Positions 45,196-57,266 of a stretch of 64,000 nucleotides of DNA are shown here, piece after piece (position 1 is the first letter of the stretch; every line of letters starts with the position of its first letter). The notes under the pieces are model-generated. The model was given only the letters and a program-made list of their open reading frames with translations. It was not told where the DNA came from and searched no databases. The position numbers and the translations under genes are program-made. This DNA comes from Desmodus rotundus (Eukaryota > Chordata > Mammalia > Chiroptera > Phyllostomidae), in contig NC_071389.1 of the NCBI RefSeq assembly GCF_022682495.2, forward strand, positions 185,737,556 to 185,801,555. The letters run 5' to 3'.

Positions 45196-45790
45196 GTTAA
45201 TTGCCTACATGGGCTCAACTCTGGGTAATGGTGAACAAATAGTTATGGGTCAAGCTTTTATGGAGCTTACAGTCTAATGAAAATGCTATCTATGCACATG
45301 GTTTGACCTAAATCATGTTGTAAAAAAGCCTACTCTTTAGCAGAAAATACAAACTTGTAAGCATAAGTACAAATGCGGTGTGATGAATATATGAAGGTGT
45401 TTACTGGGAATGAGTGGAATGGTGATCTCGCCAAGGGTCCTGCAAAGGCTTCTCTAAGAAGCTAATGCGGTAGCTGGACCTTGAAAACACGAGTTTCCAG
45501 ACATTCAGGGAAACATGTTTTGAGCAAAAAGAGTGGCAGGATGCTGAGATATGGAGATATGAAACATCATCCCCACTTTGGGGTGCAGTGTTCTGAGGGT
45601 GTAGAACAGGTGGGTAAAGCCCGGACATGTGAGGCCTGGTGAGACCACGTTTTAGAGCTGGGATCTTGTTATGAGGTGCATGGAGATGGTTGATGGATGT
45701 AAAACAGAGAATGACGTGATTGGATTTGCCTTTTAGGAAAACCATTGACCAGCACTGTGACTCCAGGAGGTACTAAAAGCAGAAGGTTGA
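45196..45790 (-). repeat. L2-like LINE fragment, antisense
   Basis: 'atggagcttacagtctaatg', 'gcaaaggcttctctaagaag', 'gtagctggaccttgaaaaca', 'acattcagggaaacatgttt' and 'gacgtgattggatttgcctt' follow the order of inverted L2 and associated old repeat sequence. Edges are approximate. Confidence 0.5.
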
Positions 45791-45828
45791 TGTGTCTTGT
45801 AACTTGGCCACTCCCTGGATGCAGGTAG

Positions 45829-45829
<1 letters not shown>

Positions 45830-45887
<58 letters not shown>
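45830..45887. repeat. (GT)n microsatellite, about 29 units
   Basis: A perfect GT dinucleotide run of about 58 bases. Length and purity make it likely to be polymorphic. It also produces the His-Thr-rich frame seen on the minus strand, which is not a protein. Confidence 0.97.
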
Positions 45888-45888
<1 letters not shown>

Positions 45889-46719
45889 TGTCTATGAGGC
45901 TCCCAGGCTTGTGGCTTTTTGCAGCAGCCTCTACTTGACCTCAGACTCCAGCCTTTTCGCACAAAACACACTCCGCAGGCCACAACCAGACCTATCTTCC
46001 TTGAAAAGATCTTTCTTTTGTCTTCCCTCCTTGTGGCCCACTTTATTTTAAAATCTCAAGCCTATATGCTATACAGAATTTAGGCATGGCTAAACAGGGT
46101 CTGGCTATGAAAAAGAAAAAAAGAATTACTGATTAATTGTCAATGAACAGTAACAAAATGCTACACTTTACAAGGGATTTTGTGGGTTAGAAAACATTCT
46201 GGCACATGGCTTTGTTGTTCCTGCCAAATAAGTCATTTAGGGACAGGGGATTCTGTCAGAACAGAGGTGTGCCACTCTGAAAACAATACCCAGAGTCTGA
46301 AACAATATGTAATGCGTCACTGACCTGTACAATGTGGATAATAGAGAGGAGAGAGGAAATAGAAAAATAAAATAGAGACGAGAGGGAAATCAGTGAGGTC
46401 ATGCAATGTGGCCATGTTCAGAAGACAGACGCTGAAGAATGAAAATAAATTAGAATAAGGAGTGTCGCAAAGCGGTCATCTTTCATAAGCTTGCAGGTCT
46501 TACGGAAAGCTCAACCGCTTGATCTTGGATCATGACCTAAATCCGCCAAGAGCATGGGGCCAGGCCAGCTCTGAGAGGTGTCTTTGCTGTCACCAACATC
46601 CCCTCCTGGTCCTCACACACACACAGCCCAAATTCCTACAGTGGTTTAGCCAAGTTTCCGGGGGTCAGGTACATTTGCTTTCTAAATTCTGTTGGCAGGA
46701 AAGGGCTGTGGAGGTGGGC

Positions 46720-46870
46720 TAGATTTCAGTCCTGGTTCCACCACTGACTAGGCGCATTACCTTTTCCAAGTAACCACACCTCAGTTTCCTGAACTATGAA
46801 ATGAGAATAGCAGTCCTCATGAAGCGGATGCAAGCATTAGGCAAGAAAGTGTTTCCAAAGCATTAAGTGA
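46720..46870 (+). repeat. MIR SINE, sense
   Basis: 'cagtcctggttccaccactg', 'taggcgcattaccttttcca', 'cacctcagtttcctgaacta' and 'aatgagaatagcagtcctca' give the MIR order clearly. Confidence 0.75.
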
Positions 46871-46886
46871 AATGCTTGGAAGACAC

Positions 46887-47019
46887 ACAGGGATGGGAAA
46901 AAGTACGTTTACGGTTTTAATACAAATAAATAATACAATAATTAATAGATGGTAATACAAGAATAAACTCTGTGTTTCATGGAGTCACGACTGTAAGCCT
47001 ACTTTTGCCCACGCCTGTA
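46887..47019. mobile_element. Mariner-type MITE with about 31-bp terminal inverted repeats
   Basis: The left end (acagggatgggaaaaagtac...) and the reverse complement of the right end (acaggcgtgggcaaaagtag...) agree at most of 31 positions. The element is about 133 bases, AT-rich inside, and its right end abuts a TA, the usual Tc1/mariner target. No coding capacity remains. Confidence 0.65.
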
Positions 47020-47078
47020 TATGGTTTAATAAATGGCTACTTGGTTGCATTTTAAGAATTAAGAAGTTATGATTCTAT

Positions 47079-47205
47079 TGGGGTGGTGAACACACAATAC
47101 TATATACAGATATACAGAGAATATATTATAAAATTATACACCTGAAATCTATAATTTTATTAACAAATGTCATCCCAATAAATTCAATAAAAACAAAAAT
47201 GATGA
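47079..47205 (+). mobile_element. L1 3' terminus, sense
   Basis: 'ggtggtgaacacacaatact', 'ttatacacctgaaatctata', 'attttattaacaaatgtcat' and 'cccaataaattcaataaaaa' are the bat-type L1 3' end, matching 16826-16932. It is strongly 5'-truncated. Confidence 0.65.
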
Positions 47206-47479
47206 TTCTAAGAAGGTATAGAAACATACATATTTCAATACTGTGCAAATTATTTGAAACTGATAGTGATGCGGGATTAAAATACATCTAGTGAGGAAAG
47301 AAGGGAAGAATAAACTTCACATTCTTACCAAGCCATCTGTAGAAATGTTAAAATTAGAACATTCTCATGACAGAGAATTGTCATGTTCGTTAAACTGAAT
47401 TGTGAGAAAAAAAAATGGTCAGTTTCTGTTTAATGTAACAATTCCTAAGACAGTAATTAAAATCTGAAGCTCTGTTCCT

Positions 47480-47790
47480 TTTTTAGAAGTAATGACTGCT
47501 TAAAACGAGCTCTAATTGTCCCTATTTACACACTGACTGCTGAGGGCCGTCCTGCTGCAGACGACTGCAATTAGCTCCATTCAAAAACAAAGCAGTGGCC
47601 ATTCTTCAGCTGCTTTCTGGCTTTCGGGCTTAGGAGCCAAAGGACAGTTTTTGGCTCCCTTGCAAAATGGAATTTAAATCTGCCACCAGCAGTCAGTTGC
47701 AAGAATGGTAATTGCACAGTTTGTTACAATTGATTTATACAGGCCCCAGAAAAGAATGAAGATCTTCTGGCTAAAATTACCAAATGAATA
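47480..47790. promoter_or_regulatory. Candidate conserved non-coding element
   Basis: About 300 bases free of repeats sit between old transposon debris. The stretch has balanced composition and several homeodomain-like TAATT/AATTA cores ('ctctaattgtcc', 'gcaattagctcc', 'ggtaattgcac', 'acaattgattt') and an E-box-like 'cagctg'. This texture is common in distal developmental enhancers. Function and conservation are inferred only; no alignment was possible. Confidence 0.25.
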
Positions 47791-48189
47791 ATCAGTGATA
47801 TGTGAAATTTTCCTTCCTTGGGGTTTTAATGGCTACATTTTAAATAAGATGGTAATGTTGACCTATTTCTCATGCAGTGAATAAGCCAGCTGATATTTTG
47901 GAGTATCTCTTTAATCATTCTCACAGATATCACTCTTTTGAATATTCACTACGATCTGCGTAGTATTCAGTATTCTGTACTTTTCAGATGAAGAGCTTTC
48001 AGTGAGAAAAATTGAATTGAATTACACCATGTAAAAAAATGTATGCAAACGCTAAAATTGTGCTGCTGGGACCCCAAACTTTTAAGCGCCACCAAAATCT
48101 TTTTACAAAGAGCATATACACTGAATTAGCAACGTTCCCCTCACCACACACACACCACACACTCACACATATACACACTCAGCTCAGAA

Positions 48190-49560
48190 GAAAGGGAATG
48201 ATTCCACTTGGGTGTTTCATATGCGAGTATCTTTACTTTGCTTGTTTCATTGAAGTTGGAGTCTCTTTACTGTATAAATTTAACCCATCTACATTTATTG
48301 TGATTCCTGATGTGTTTGGATGTCTCTGCTATTTTACTCTGAGTTTCTAGTTCCATGTTTTCTCTTCTGTTTCTTTTTTCTCCTTTCCTGCCTTCTATTC
48401 TTTTCCCCCTTCTTTTTACCAGTTTGCAAGCATTCTATTATTCTTCTTTTAATGGTTGCATTAAAAATTTTAATACACCTAGAAAATACAACTCTTAAAG
48501 TAAACAAGCAGTTTAACATGTTTCCTCTGAACCTGACCTTTCGCCATCTTTCATATTGTTACCTAGAACTTTAGGTCAATCTTGTCTTTAAATAGGAAAA
48601 AATCATTATTATTTCTAGTTTTGCAAGCAGTAATTTTTTCTATTTGACAGTCAATAATTGCATCGCTCACTTTCCTCATGGGTTATTTTTCCTCTTCCTT
48701 TAGTAATTTTGCAGGGAGGGTTTTTAGATAATAAATGAGTTTAGTTTTTACTTGAAAATATCTATCTCATTTTTTTTCTCTCTTGCTCTCTCTTTTTAAA
48801 AATTATGCTTACTTTTGGACTTTTGGGAAAAAGGAACACTTCCAAATCATGCAAAATTCAAGTAAGTGAAGTGTTATTTTAGTTGGGTATAGAATACTAG
48901 ATTGAGTATTGTTTTTCCTTGGCGTTTTTGAAATTAAACATTTATTCTGGAACCTGTTTTTGCTGCTTGGACATTTTGCATCAGTCCGACTGCCATTCTT
49001 TATAGCTTCTCCTTGGTGGCTTTTAAGAATTTTCTCTCTCTTGATATTTTGCAGGTCTGCTTCTACCAGTGTTTAAGAATGGAAAAAAAATGTTCAGTTG
49101 TCCTGCTTGATATACCTTGATATACCTTTTTATTCCGAAGACTCATCTCAGAGCATTACACCTGTTTTTCATGCCTCTTAACTTCATGTTTATATTTATG
49201 CCACTTTCTCTGTGGCACATCATGGATGATGTCCTCACTTTCAATCAAGGATTCTTTAACTGAATTCAGCCGATTGTTTACACCCTTTTTATGTCATTAT
49301 TTTTTATTTTCCAGAAATTTTTTATTGTTAATTTTATATAATTCTTTGGTTCTTGATTATGAACTTCATCCTTTAACTCTTTCAAGATTTTAAACATAGT
49401 TCAAAGATACTTGGGGATTGCTGTATTTCTATTTATTGGAGTATAAATTTTCCTGTTTGTTTGTTTTGTTAGGTATCATTGGTGGGTTTGGATGACCTTT
49501 GGGATTTGTAAGTTTATGCCCTTAGCCCTCACTCATATCTGTTTATGACTTTTCCTGTTC
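48190..49560 (-). repeat. Probable degraded L1 segment, antisense
   Basis: Pyrimidine-rich sequence with 'ttaacccatctacatttatt', 'tttaatggttgcattaaaaa' and 'gtttttcatgcctcttaact' has the look of the inverted ancient L1M 5'/internal region. It is preceded by an imperfect CA-rich run at 48140-48180. Divergence is high, and identity is tentative. Confidence 0.35.
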
Positions 49561-49959
49561 AGTATAAACTTCAAAAACATTGTGACTATAAATTTTAAAA
49601 TATATAAGCTATCATTTTGATATATCTGGGCTGGAAACAAAAAATTCCACAGGCTCTTACTTTTCTATTGTGACTGGAAATCAATTTTATTTTTGAAAAT
49701 CAAAGACTGAAAAAAAAAGTAAAGCAGAAAAATATATCAAATGCGTTTAGACAGTTAAATAGGACACAATGAAAAAAATTATAGCTCTAAAACATTTGTA
49801 TATGAATGTGATGTTCAGTCTCTGTTTGGTTTATATGTATTGTAATGTTTTCCAAAGGTAAATAATAGAGGATTATGAGGTCATTTATTTACTTTTCTGA
49901 ATTCAACAATTATTGAATGTGTCTGTCCAAGAGTGTACTAAGTACAACTATACAAAGAG

Positions 49960-50130
49960 CAGTGAGTCTCAGTGTTTCCAGCTGTAAAATGGGATCAGGG
50001 TATATATACCACGTGAGGCAGTTGTAAAGAGTGGAGATGGAGACCCTAAGTGCCCAGAGGGGTCCCCGACATACGGTAGGCAGCTGACAAATGGGAAGCT
50101 CTGTTATGATGATTATTATTATCAATTGTC
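49960..50130 (+). repeat. MIR SINE, sense
   Basis: 'gagtctcagtgtttccagct', 'gtaaaatgggatcagggtat', 'gtgaggcagttgtaaagagt' and 'acggtaggcagctgacaaat' mark a sense MIR with diverged centre. Confidence 0.6.
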
Positions 50131-50224
50131 TCTGTCACAGAGATTTTGTCAATTTGGGAAGACAAAAAGATAAATACTTAAGTACACAAATACTTATAAA
50201 AAAGTAAAGGACTGATTAACCGTA

Positions 50225-50480
50225 CTTGGGATAATAGGGAAGCTTTGGAGAGAATATACTTGATCTGGGTCTTGAAGATTGAGTGGAAGTTTGCCAAGTA
50301 GAAGTAGAAAAAAGCGAAAAAACATGTTCAAAGACATGGAAACTTGAAATGACAAATAATATCCTGGGAACTGCAAACACTAGGGATGAGCGGAGGATGT
50401 GCTGTGGAGTGAGCAGAGCTGGAGAAGATGTATTCAGAGATGCAGGCAGAGGCCAAGGGAAGAGGGGGGGGCATTTCAGT
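50225..50480 (-). repeat. L2 LINE fragment, antisense
   Basis: 'gaagctttggagagaatata', 'cttgatctgggtcttgaaga' and 'gagtggaagtttgccaagta' fit the inverted 3' end of L2 (the 'gagctgagacctgaagg' region). It is diverged. Confidence 0.5.
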
Positions 50481-50619
50481 TATGAGCCGCAGCAGGCTAA
50501 AGGAGAGACAACGCAGGCCTCAACTAGACAACGATGGTAAGAGTGGAGAGATGGGGAGAGATCTGAAAAACGAGAGCAAATATGTAGGCCTTGGCAATTG
50601 GTCAGATGTAGAAGAGCAA

Positions 50620-50800
50620 GTGCCAGTAAGACCACTCGCCAGATGTGGGACTTAGGAAAGTTGTCTAACTAGTCCGAGCCTGAACTTCCTCATCAGTGAA
50701 GTCGAACTGGGAATAGAAATAGAACCTATCTCATGAGATTGTGTCAAGGATTAAAAAAGACAAGATATGTAAAGCAGTTTAAAATGCACCTAAAACACAG
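50620..50800 (+). repeat. MIR SINE, sense
   Basis: 'gatgtgggacttaggaaagt', 'tgtctaactagtccgagcct', 'gaacttcctcatcagtgaag' and 'tctcatgagattgtgtcaag' give the MIR order, followed by 'agcagtttaaaatgcacc'. Confidence 0.7.
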
Positions 50801-51465
50801 GTGACAAACACAAGGCTTGGGGGCCTTGTTTTATCCGGCCCAGCACCTTGTTTCTACCTGGCGGCAGCGCCGAGCTCTCACTTAACTGTTAGGGAGTAGT
50901 TTCATTTATACAGTCCTAAAATTATATTCGGCCCTTTGAAGGCACCCCAGAGGCTGATGTGGCCCCCGGTGAAAATGAGTTGGACACCCCTGACCTAGAG
51001 CATACAGGGGAATGCTCTAGGGGAATGAGAACTATTGCTTTCACCTGGGACCTGGAGGGTGCTGGAGGAGCCAGCAAGGAAGCCCAGACTTCTGGCAGAG
51101 CCACTGACTAGCAGCTGCTGCTGCTGCTGCTCCTGGAGACGGGGCCTTGGAGGAGGAGCAGGTTTGCCTCAGATCTCCTGCCCATCCATTAGGAAGGCTC
51201 TGGCTACTGGGAGGGATCGGATATAATAGGCCTTCTGGGAGCTGGTCAGTTGTTTTGTTAGGCAATTATTTCAGAGCTTTTGTCTGCAAGAGGAAACAGA
51301 GTGTTCGCACAGTACAGGAAATGAAATGTGGGGCCTCGGTCCGAACCGGCCAGGAGGTCCCCGGGGAACCTCCAGTCACCTTGCAGCCATAAAAAGAAGA
51401 ACACGGAAGGAAGGTGAGGGAACTTTGCAGCATTTGAAGAAACAAGTTTGGAAATAGCCACACTC

Positions 51466-51655
51466 CCAGGTCGGGGCATTTTACCTAGGTTGCTGGTTTG
51501 GTTCCTGTTGGGGCTCCTAGGGGAGGCAGCCGATTGATGTTTCTCTCTCAGATTGATGCTTCCCTTCCTCCCTCTCCCTTTCTTCCCCTCTCTCTAAAAT
51601 AAATAAGCATGTCCTTGGGCAAGGATTAAAAAAATGAAAAAATAAAAATAAAAAC
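51466..51655 (+). mobile_element. 5'-truncated VES-type SINE
   Basis: It begins in the middle of the SINE ('ccaggtcggggcattttacc'), then 'cctgttggggctcctagggg', 'agccgattgatgtttctctc' and an A-rich tail. The tRNA-like head is missing. The 10-base duplication agccacactc at 51456-51465 and 51656-51665 flanks it, so the truncation occurred at insertion. Confidence 0.88.
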
Positions 51656-51834
51656 AGCCACACTCTACTTAAAAACCAGGAGAAAGGAACTATCCACGAA
51701 GAGACCAGACTCCGCATGCTGTGATAGTCAGGACCTTGCGTAAGCTTTGGCCGCCAATGCCATACCCTCACGCTCAGCAGTTTTTTTATGTTGTACTATT
51801 TTATGTCATCTTGAAAAACTTTGGGGGATAAGAA

Positions 51835-51930
51835 GAACAGATATTGTCTCCATTTTACAGATGAGAAAACTGAGGGTGAGGGTGATGCTATAATTTGCAC
51901 AAGTCCTCATAGCTAGGAAATATGGCAAAA
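51835..51930 (-). repeat. MIR SINE, antisense (core only)
   Basis: 'ctccattttacagatgagaa', 'aactgagggtgagggtgatg' and 'cacaagtcctcatagctagg' are the inverted MIR core and 5' part. Confidence 0.65.
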
Positions 51931-52009
51931 TCGGGACGAATGCCAAAAATTTTGATTCCCTTTTCCTTGTTCTTTCCATTTCTTGTTGTTGCTTCTCAAT
52001 GTGCATCTC

Positions 52010-53980
52010 ATTCGTGGGGAACCATTCTTCTCATCTTCTGATGTTTCCTTCCTGCAAATCAATGTAACCCTGGCCTCCCTCCCTCTCCTCACTCCATCCT
52101 GGGCAGGTAGTAACTCACCTGATTGGTAAATTTAGGAAGAATTCTCCCCTTATTCCTTTTTGGAGAGAGCCTGTCTGCCCAGAACAGAATTCTACTCCAC
52201 TCTGCAGTTCAGGACGCATGGGGTGGTAGGCGGGTGGGTGGGTGAGTGAGGGCGAGGGAGCTTTTCTGGTCCATTTCTGCCTGGAATCTGGTGCTTAAAT
52301 TTGCCTAATCCAGGCAGCAGGCCCATTTGTATAATACCTAAACTTCACCTTCCTGTTTAGCTTTTATTGTGAATAACATTGATATTTGGGTTTCTATCTT
52401 TACTCATTATTTTACTTCTCAACTTGCTCAGAGCCTGGACAAAGAAGAGGGTTACTGTTTATTGGAGGGTCCCCTGGTGACATCCTACACACCTGGAACA
52501 CTCAAGGGGGGTTGGAGATGAGAAAGAAATGTGAGATCAAGCTATCAGGACCAAATTTTACAATAACCAGAGGAATATTGTGTGACTCAGAAAATACATT
52601 AGATATCAACAAAAGTTAGCTTGGAAAATCCATTTATAGTATAAGTAGCAATTAACAGATGGAAATGCTGAAAATGAAACCCATTCTTTTAGAGAAAAAA
52701 AATCAATGGACCAGATAACAAATTAACCTCCATGTACTGCTTAAGTCTCTAGGAGCAAAAATAAAATCAATGTATACCAAGTATGCAGTTGTTCTAAGAT
52801 AATAGCATCAGAAATGAAAACTAAGGTGAAACATTAAGCTTTGGGGAAAACCAGTTTTTAGAAAGTGACCTTGTACATGAGCTTCTTTCCTTAAATCACC
52901 TTAAGATTCACTTCCTCAACACAGCCTGTGCAGATGGACCTTACCCAGTTTTTAAAAATTGTTTACTATATGCTAGACACCTTCTTAAACATAAAAATGT
53001 ACATACATACACAAGGAAAAGCAGAACATGGTCCCTTACTTAAAAACATTTAGCAAATTTCTCAGCTGGGAATAAAGATGAATTTACAATTAGAAAACAG
53101 ACCCTCCACGTTGGACCAGAACTGGTGAGCCTGTGAATGTGTATTTGCACATCCTGGTTCTTGTAGAGCGCCGATTCCAACGTTAGAGTGCCAAGTGCAT
53201 ACCTGCTCGGCTCAGAACAGATGCCACGTAGCGGATCCCGGGGGGAGGTTGCAGCTCGGCATCTCTCTGGATCTTCCCACTTCTGCTTCTCTCCTTGAAC
53301 TGTCGGAGGGCATGGTCAATGGCTCGGTTTTGCTCACGACATCTGAGCCTCTGATGAGGATGTTCAGGTCAGGATGCCTGTTTACAAAGAATCTCCACTG
53401 AGTTTCTGTTGCTTTTTCATTTCCTAGTTAAGGAACAGGAGACCAGCACTGTATATCAATCTAGGAACTTGCATTGAAGGGGGCGTGCTGTGCATAGATA
53501 GATATTTTGAAACAGAAGTGTTACAAAGCATTTGATACTTCTAATAGTGACCTTTTCTTTCCTACTTTGGGTTTTTTGCTTGGATGCTTCTCAACATGAT
53601 GTCTAAACAATTCTACCAGGATCTAAAACTTTCTGGGCATAGATTAGGTCTTATTAATCTATGTACCTCTCCCAGTGGTGTGCACACAAATTGTGCTCAG
53701 TAAATACTTGCTAGAAGAAAGACTGGTCACATTACTGAGGGAAGAAAGAACTCTAAAAACCCCTGAGATTTGCCTGTCACTTTAACTTACCATCACCAAT
53801 GCGTTCAGAGGAAGAACACAGACGTCGCACTATAAGGAACAGTAGTTCCAGCACAGGAGTTTCTTTCCAGATAGCTACAAAGTGCGCGGCAGCCTTACAG
53901 CAAGCGCTCATGGCGGCAGACGAGGAATCCTCCAGTGCAACTAATCGGAAAATATCCTCACCGTCAGAACTACCTTGATT
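52010..53980. other. Intergenic stretch, largely unique
   Basis: A G-rich tandem-like run (ggtgggtgggtgagtgag) lies near 52228-52250, and an L2-like 3' end ('gctcagtaaatacttgctag') at 53640-53725. Otherwise I see unique AT-rich sequence and no exon or RNA gene. Confidence 0.4.
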
Positions 53981-54529
53981 TTCTTAGGACTGCTGGTCAA
54001 GGTTAATGGATGTCTGTAGTTCTTGATAAATATTGCAGCTGCTTTTCCAACATGTTTTCTTGGTTCCCAGAGCCGCCAGAGCGGTAAAACCATACTTTTC
54101 ACAGCGCTTCTCTCTCCTCTCTACCTGTGGGCAGTAATCTTTTTTTTTCTTTCTCAAATCTAGGTAGTATTTTTTTTAACTTAAGTAGAAAATGCAAGTC
54201 TGCTGTTCGTACTCTCATTTCTTTGACTGCTACTGAGACTGCACGGTTCCTCTGTCAATGTCCTTTCGCTTGTCTTCCTCCCCAGCAGTCTCAGTGGTCT
54301 CCTGACTAGTTTGCAGGAACGTTACTACATAGAGGTAGGAACATTAACCCCTGCCCTTGCTGTTGTTTATAGATATATTTTCCAGTCTGCTTGTCTTCCG
54401 TTTGGTATATATTTTTTATGTTTAGGGGTTTTAAATTGTGTGCAGTGAAATCTCTCGTGATTTCTTCAATCACCCCAAGTTTGGAAAGTTGCATTGCTCC
54501 CACAAGCTTGATATTTATTTTATTTTCTT

Positions 54530-55260
54530 GTACTTTTTAATGGTTTGATTTTTACAAATAACGACCTAGGGCATTTGGCACTTATTGGGATGCCTGTGTG
54601 TGATAAAGATCTACAGTTTCTTTTTCTGCCAAATGGCTAACCAGGTATCCCAATACCATTGATTGAATTATTCTTCTCTTCTACAGTATTTGGTGCTGCC
54701 TTTGTGAAGAACTATGTTTCAATTCTCATAGGTAGTAGGGTCTACATCTTCTGTGTTTATTCTAGTCCAGCGATCTGTGTGTTCTTAAAAATTTACCACA
54801 CTACTTCAAATGTTGCTTTACAATCTTCTGTGTAGGGTTCTTCGCTACTGTTTGTCTGCTCCACTGACGACATTACCACTGCTTTTCGAAAGTTATTTTA
54901 TAGTCGACTTCGTTTGTTGCTTCACATGAACTTTAAAATATTTTCCTTCTCTTTCTCATAAAAACAGTCACGATGGAATTTTGTTTGGATATCATTCATC
55001 TGTAAGTGAATTTGCCAAGGATTGACATCATATGCCATTTAGTTTTCCAATGTGGTATGCCTTTCCATTAATCAAGTAGTTTAACTCTCTTGTAAAACTG
55101 TGGATTTCCTTCATAGAGGTCATACACACTTCTCATAAAAAATTCCTCCTGAGTACCTTATCTTTTTCTTGTACCTGCAACTGGAATCTCTTTCTCATTA
55201 TATAATGTAGCTTCTCGTGTGGAAGTACTATTGATTTTCACCAAAGACATTAGGTCCTAG
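54530..55260 (-). repeat. Degraded L1 segment, antisense
   Basis: 'ggtatcccaataccattgat', 'agtccagcgatctgtgtgtt', 'taccacactacttcaaatgt' and 'gtcgacttcgtttgttgc' are damaged forms of the inverted L1 ORF2/3' landmarks (compare 21560-21760). Edges are approximate. Confidence 0.5.
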
Positions 55261-55569
55261 TCATCCTTTTTCTTTTTATTTAAACTATGGGTCTTACCTT
55301 TGTAAAGCAATATTAGGAGAAGCACTCGTGAAAAGAATGTCTCCGCATCATTTGCACAGTTCAGAGTCATCATGTGACTGAGTGCCCCTTATAGAAGAGA
55401 TGAACAAAGGATTCCCTTATGGGGCAAAGGGGTGTAGCTATGTCCTCTACGTCCCTGGTCCTCAAAGTAGTGCTCCCTTTCCCCCCATGGCTGGCCCTGC
55501 AATTCCAGCTGTGGCCAACAGCTGTTACTCGGGGCATGCTCTTTCCTGTCTCCTTGGTGTTCCAGCTCC

Positions 55570-55885
55570 TGTTGTGGTACCATATGATTTCACTTCTATA
55601 TGGAATCCAGGGAACAACATTGATTAACAAACAAAATAGAAATAGACTCAAAGATACAGAGAACAGACTGACAGCTGTCAGAGGGGAGGGGGTTAGGGAG
55701 CTGGGTGAAAGAGGTGAAGGGATTAAGCAAAGGAAAAAAGCTCTCATAGACACAGACAAGAGTATGGTGATTGCCAGAGGGAAAAGGGGTGGGGGAGGCA
55801 GAAGTGAGTAAAGGGGGAATAAATGTGATAGAACGAGCCTTTACTTGGGCAGTGAACACATAATACAATGTACTAATGGACGGGA
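55570..55885 (+). mobile_element. L1 3' end, sense (bat-type)
   Basis: 'catatgatttcacttctata', 'tggaatccagggaacaacat', 'aacagactgacagctgtcag', 'agtatggtgattgccagagg' and 'gcagtgaacacataatacaa' are the sense form of the L1 3' end seen inverted at 37134-37830. Open frames of 129-130 codons on both strands are repeat-derived. Confidence 0.75.
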
Positions 55886-55929
55886 TGTTTATTTTAGATT
55901 GTTATAAGGCTATACCTTAATTTTTTCCT

Positions 55930-56390
55930 TCCCATCAATATTTTATTTGGAAAATTTTGAAATCTAGAGAACACTTACCAGAACAGTACAATAGATAATG
56001 AACAGCCATATACCTTTCACCAAGGTGACCAACTCTTAACAGTTGGCCGCATTTTCTCTAACTCTGTCTCTCCAGCTCTTCCCATATATGTGCACATTTT
56101 CCCCCCGAATCATTTGAAAATAAGTTGTATCGTCCTGACTCTTCATCCCTAAACACTTCAGCACGTGTCTCTTGAGAGCAAGGCCATTCGTCCGTGTAAG
56201 CACAGCGACACTCAGAAAATCTAACTTCGCATACTGAATTTCTTAAATTGTTCTGATAATGGCATTTACAACTATTTTAACAAATGCAGGATCTAATCAA
56301 AGATCACACACTACACATTTGTCGTGACTCTTGAGTCTCTTTCATCTGGAGTGGTGCCTCAGCCTTTTTTAAATCGTTTATGAAATTGAC
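55930..56390 (-). repeat. Old L1 3'-UTR-like fragment, antisense
   Basis: 'gaatcatttgaaaataagtt', 'ccctaaacacttcagcacgt', 'aatgcaggatctaatcaaag' and 'gtcgtgactcttgagtctct' are characteristic of the inverted 3' UTR of ancient L1M elements. Confidence 0.55.
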
Positions 56391-56587
56391 ATTTTTAGAG
56401 AGTCCAGGCCAGTTTCTTGCATTTAACTGATTCTTTTTTCATGATTAGATTTGGGCTAAACATTTTGGCAAGAAGACCAGAAGGTGATGTTCCATTCTCT
56501 TAAAAACAATTTTAAAAAGATTCTGGTAACTCTATTTTAACAAGGTTAAAGAAAGAATATTGCTAATCACTGGGTCTTCATGTAAAA

Positions 56588-56612
56588 CACACACACACAC
56601 ACACACACACAC
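56588..56612. repeat. (AC)n microsatellite
   Basis: A short perfect AC run of about 12 units within unique sequence. Confidence 0.9.
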
Positions 56613-56849
56613 AAACCTTACTGGTGCGTCCTCATTTGTCATTGTGATCCCATTTTCACGAGGATATCACAGATAACGGGGAGCATGTAAAACAAAAGGA
56701 AATTAGCCCCATGAAAACTGGTGGACTTGAGTTCATAAGGAATTACATCTAAGTTAGTCCCAACCAGTTCTCTTCAATTCTGTCTCTGATGGACCCCTGG
56801 GTCACTGGTCCAGTAATCTTCCTTTCAAAGAGCCATCCTGTGGCCTTGG

Positions 56850-57266
56850 TTGGCTGTCAGTCACGGGGTTGAACCTCTGCACCCTGGTGATGGGTTAAAG
56901 GAGAAGAGGAACGGATGTGACCTGGCAGAGGCAGTCTTCCCTGAGAGGCTACACGTGGATTCTGAAAGAGAAGCCTCCCTAGTCCTCTGGGATCTGGAGA
57001 TACAGGGATAATGCTGGGTGGAGCCATTCATGGGCCTCTTCCTGCTTTCAGGAAGGAAACTGCAGGAGAAGAGAATATTCATACACAAACGAAGCAGGGC
57101 AAGCTGAGATGAAAGGATCAGTAAGAGAGACAGGGTTAGTCCATGTGAGTGTTGAATCCCTGGATCTAGCCATGCCTGAAGTTACTTAGATCATCTGTAA
57201 ATTCCCCCCTTCTCCCCTTGAGTTGGAATTAAATTTCTATCTCTTGCAACTGGGTTTTGACTAATA
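56850..57266 (+). repeat. Ancient dispersed repeat ending '...tgactaatacag' (unassigned)
   Basis: 'ggagatacagggataatgct', 'aggaaggaaactgcaggaga', 'gtccatgtgagtgttgaatc' and the end 'gggttttgactaatacagtc' match a familiar old mammalian repeat whose 3' end is LTR-like. I cannot fix its family. Confidence 0.35.

Noticed and set aside
45669..45983. Histidine/threonine repeat protein on the minus strand.
   Set aside because: It is a translation of the GT microsatellite.
55370..55811. Overlapping 129-130-codon frames on both strands.
   Set aside because: They fall on an L1 3' end fragment and adjoining low-complexity purine-rich sequence.
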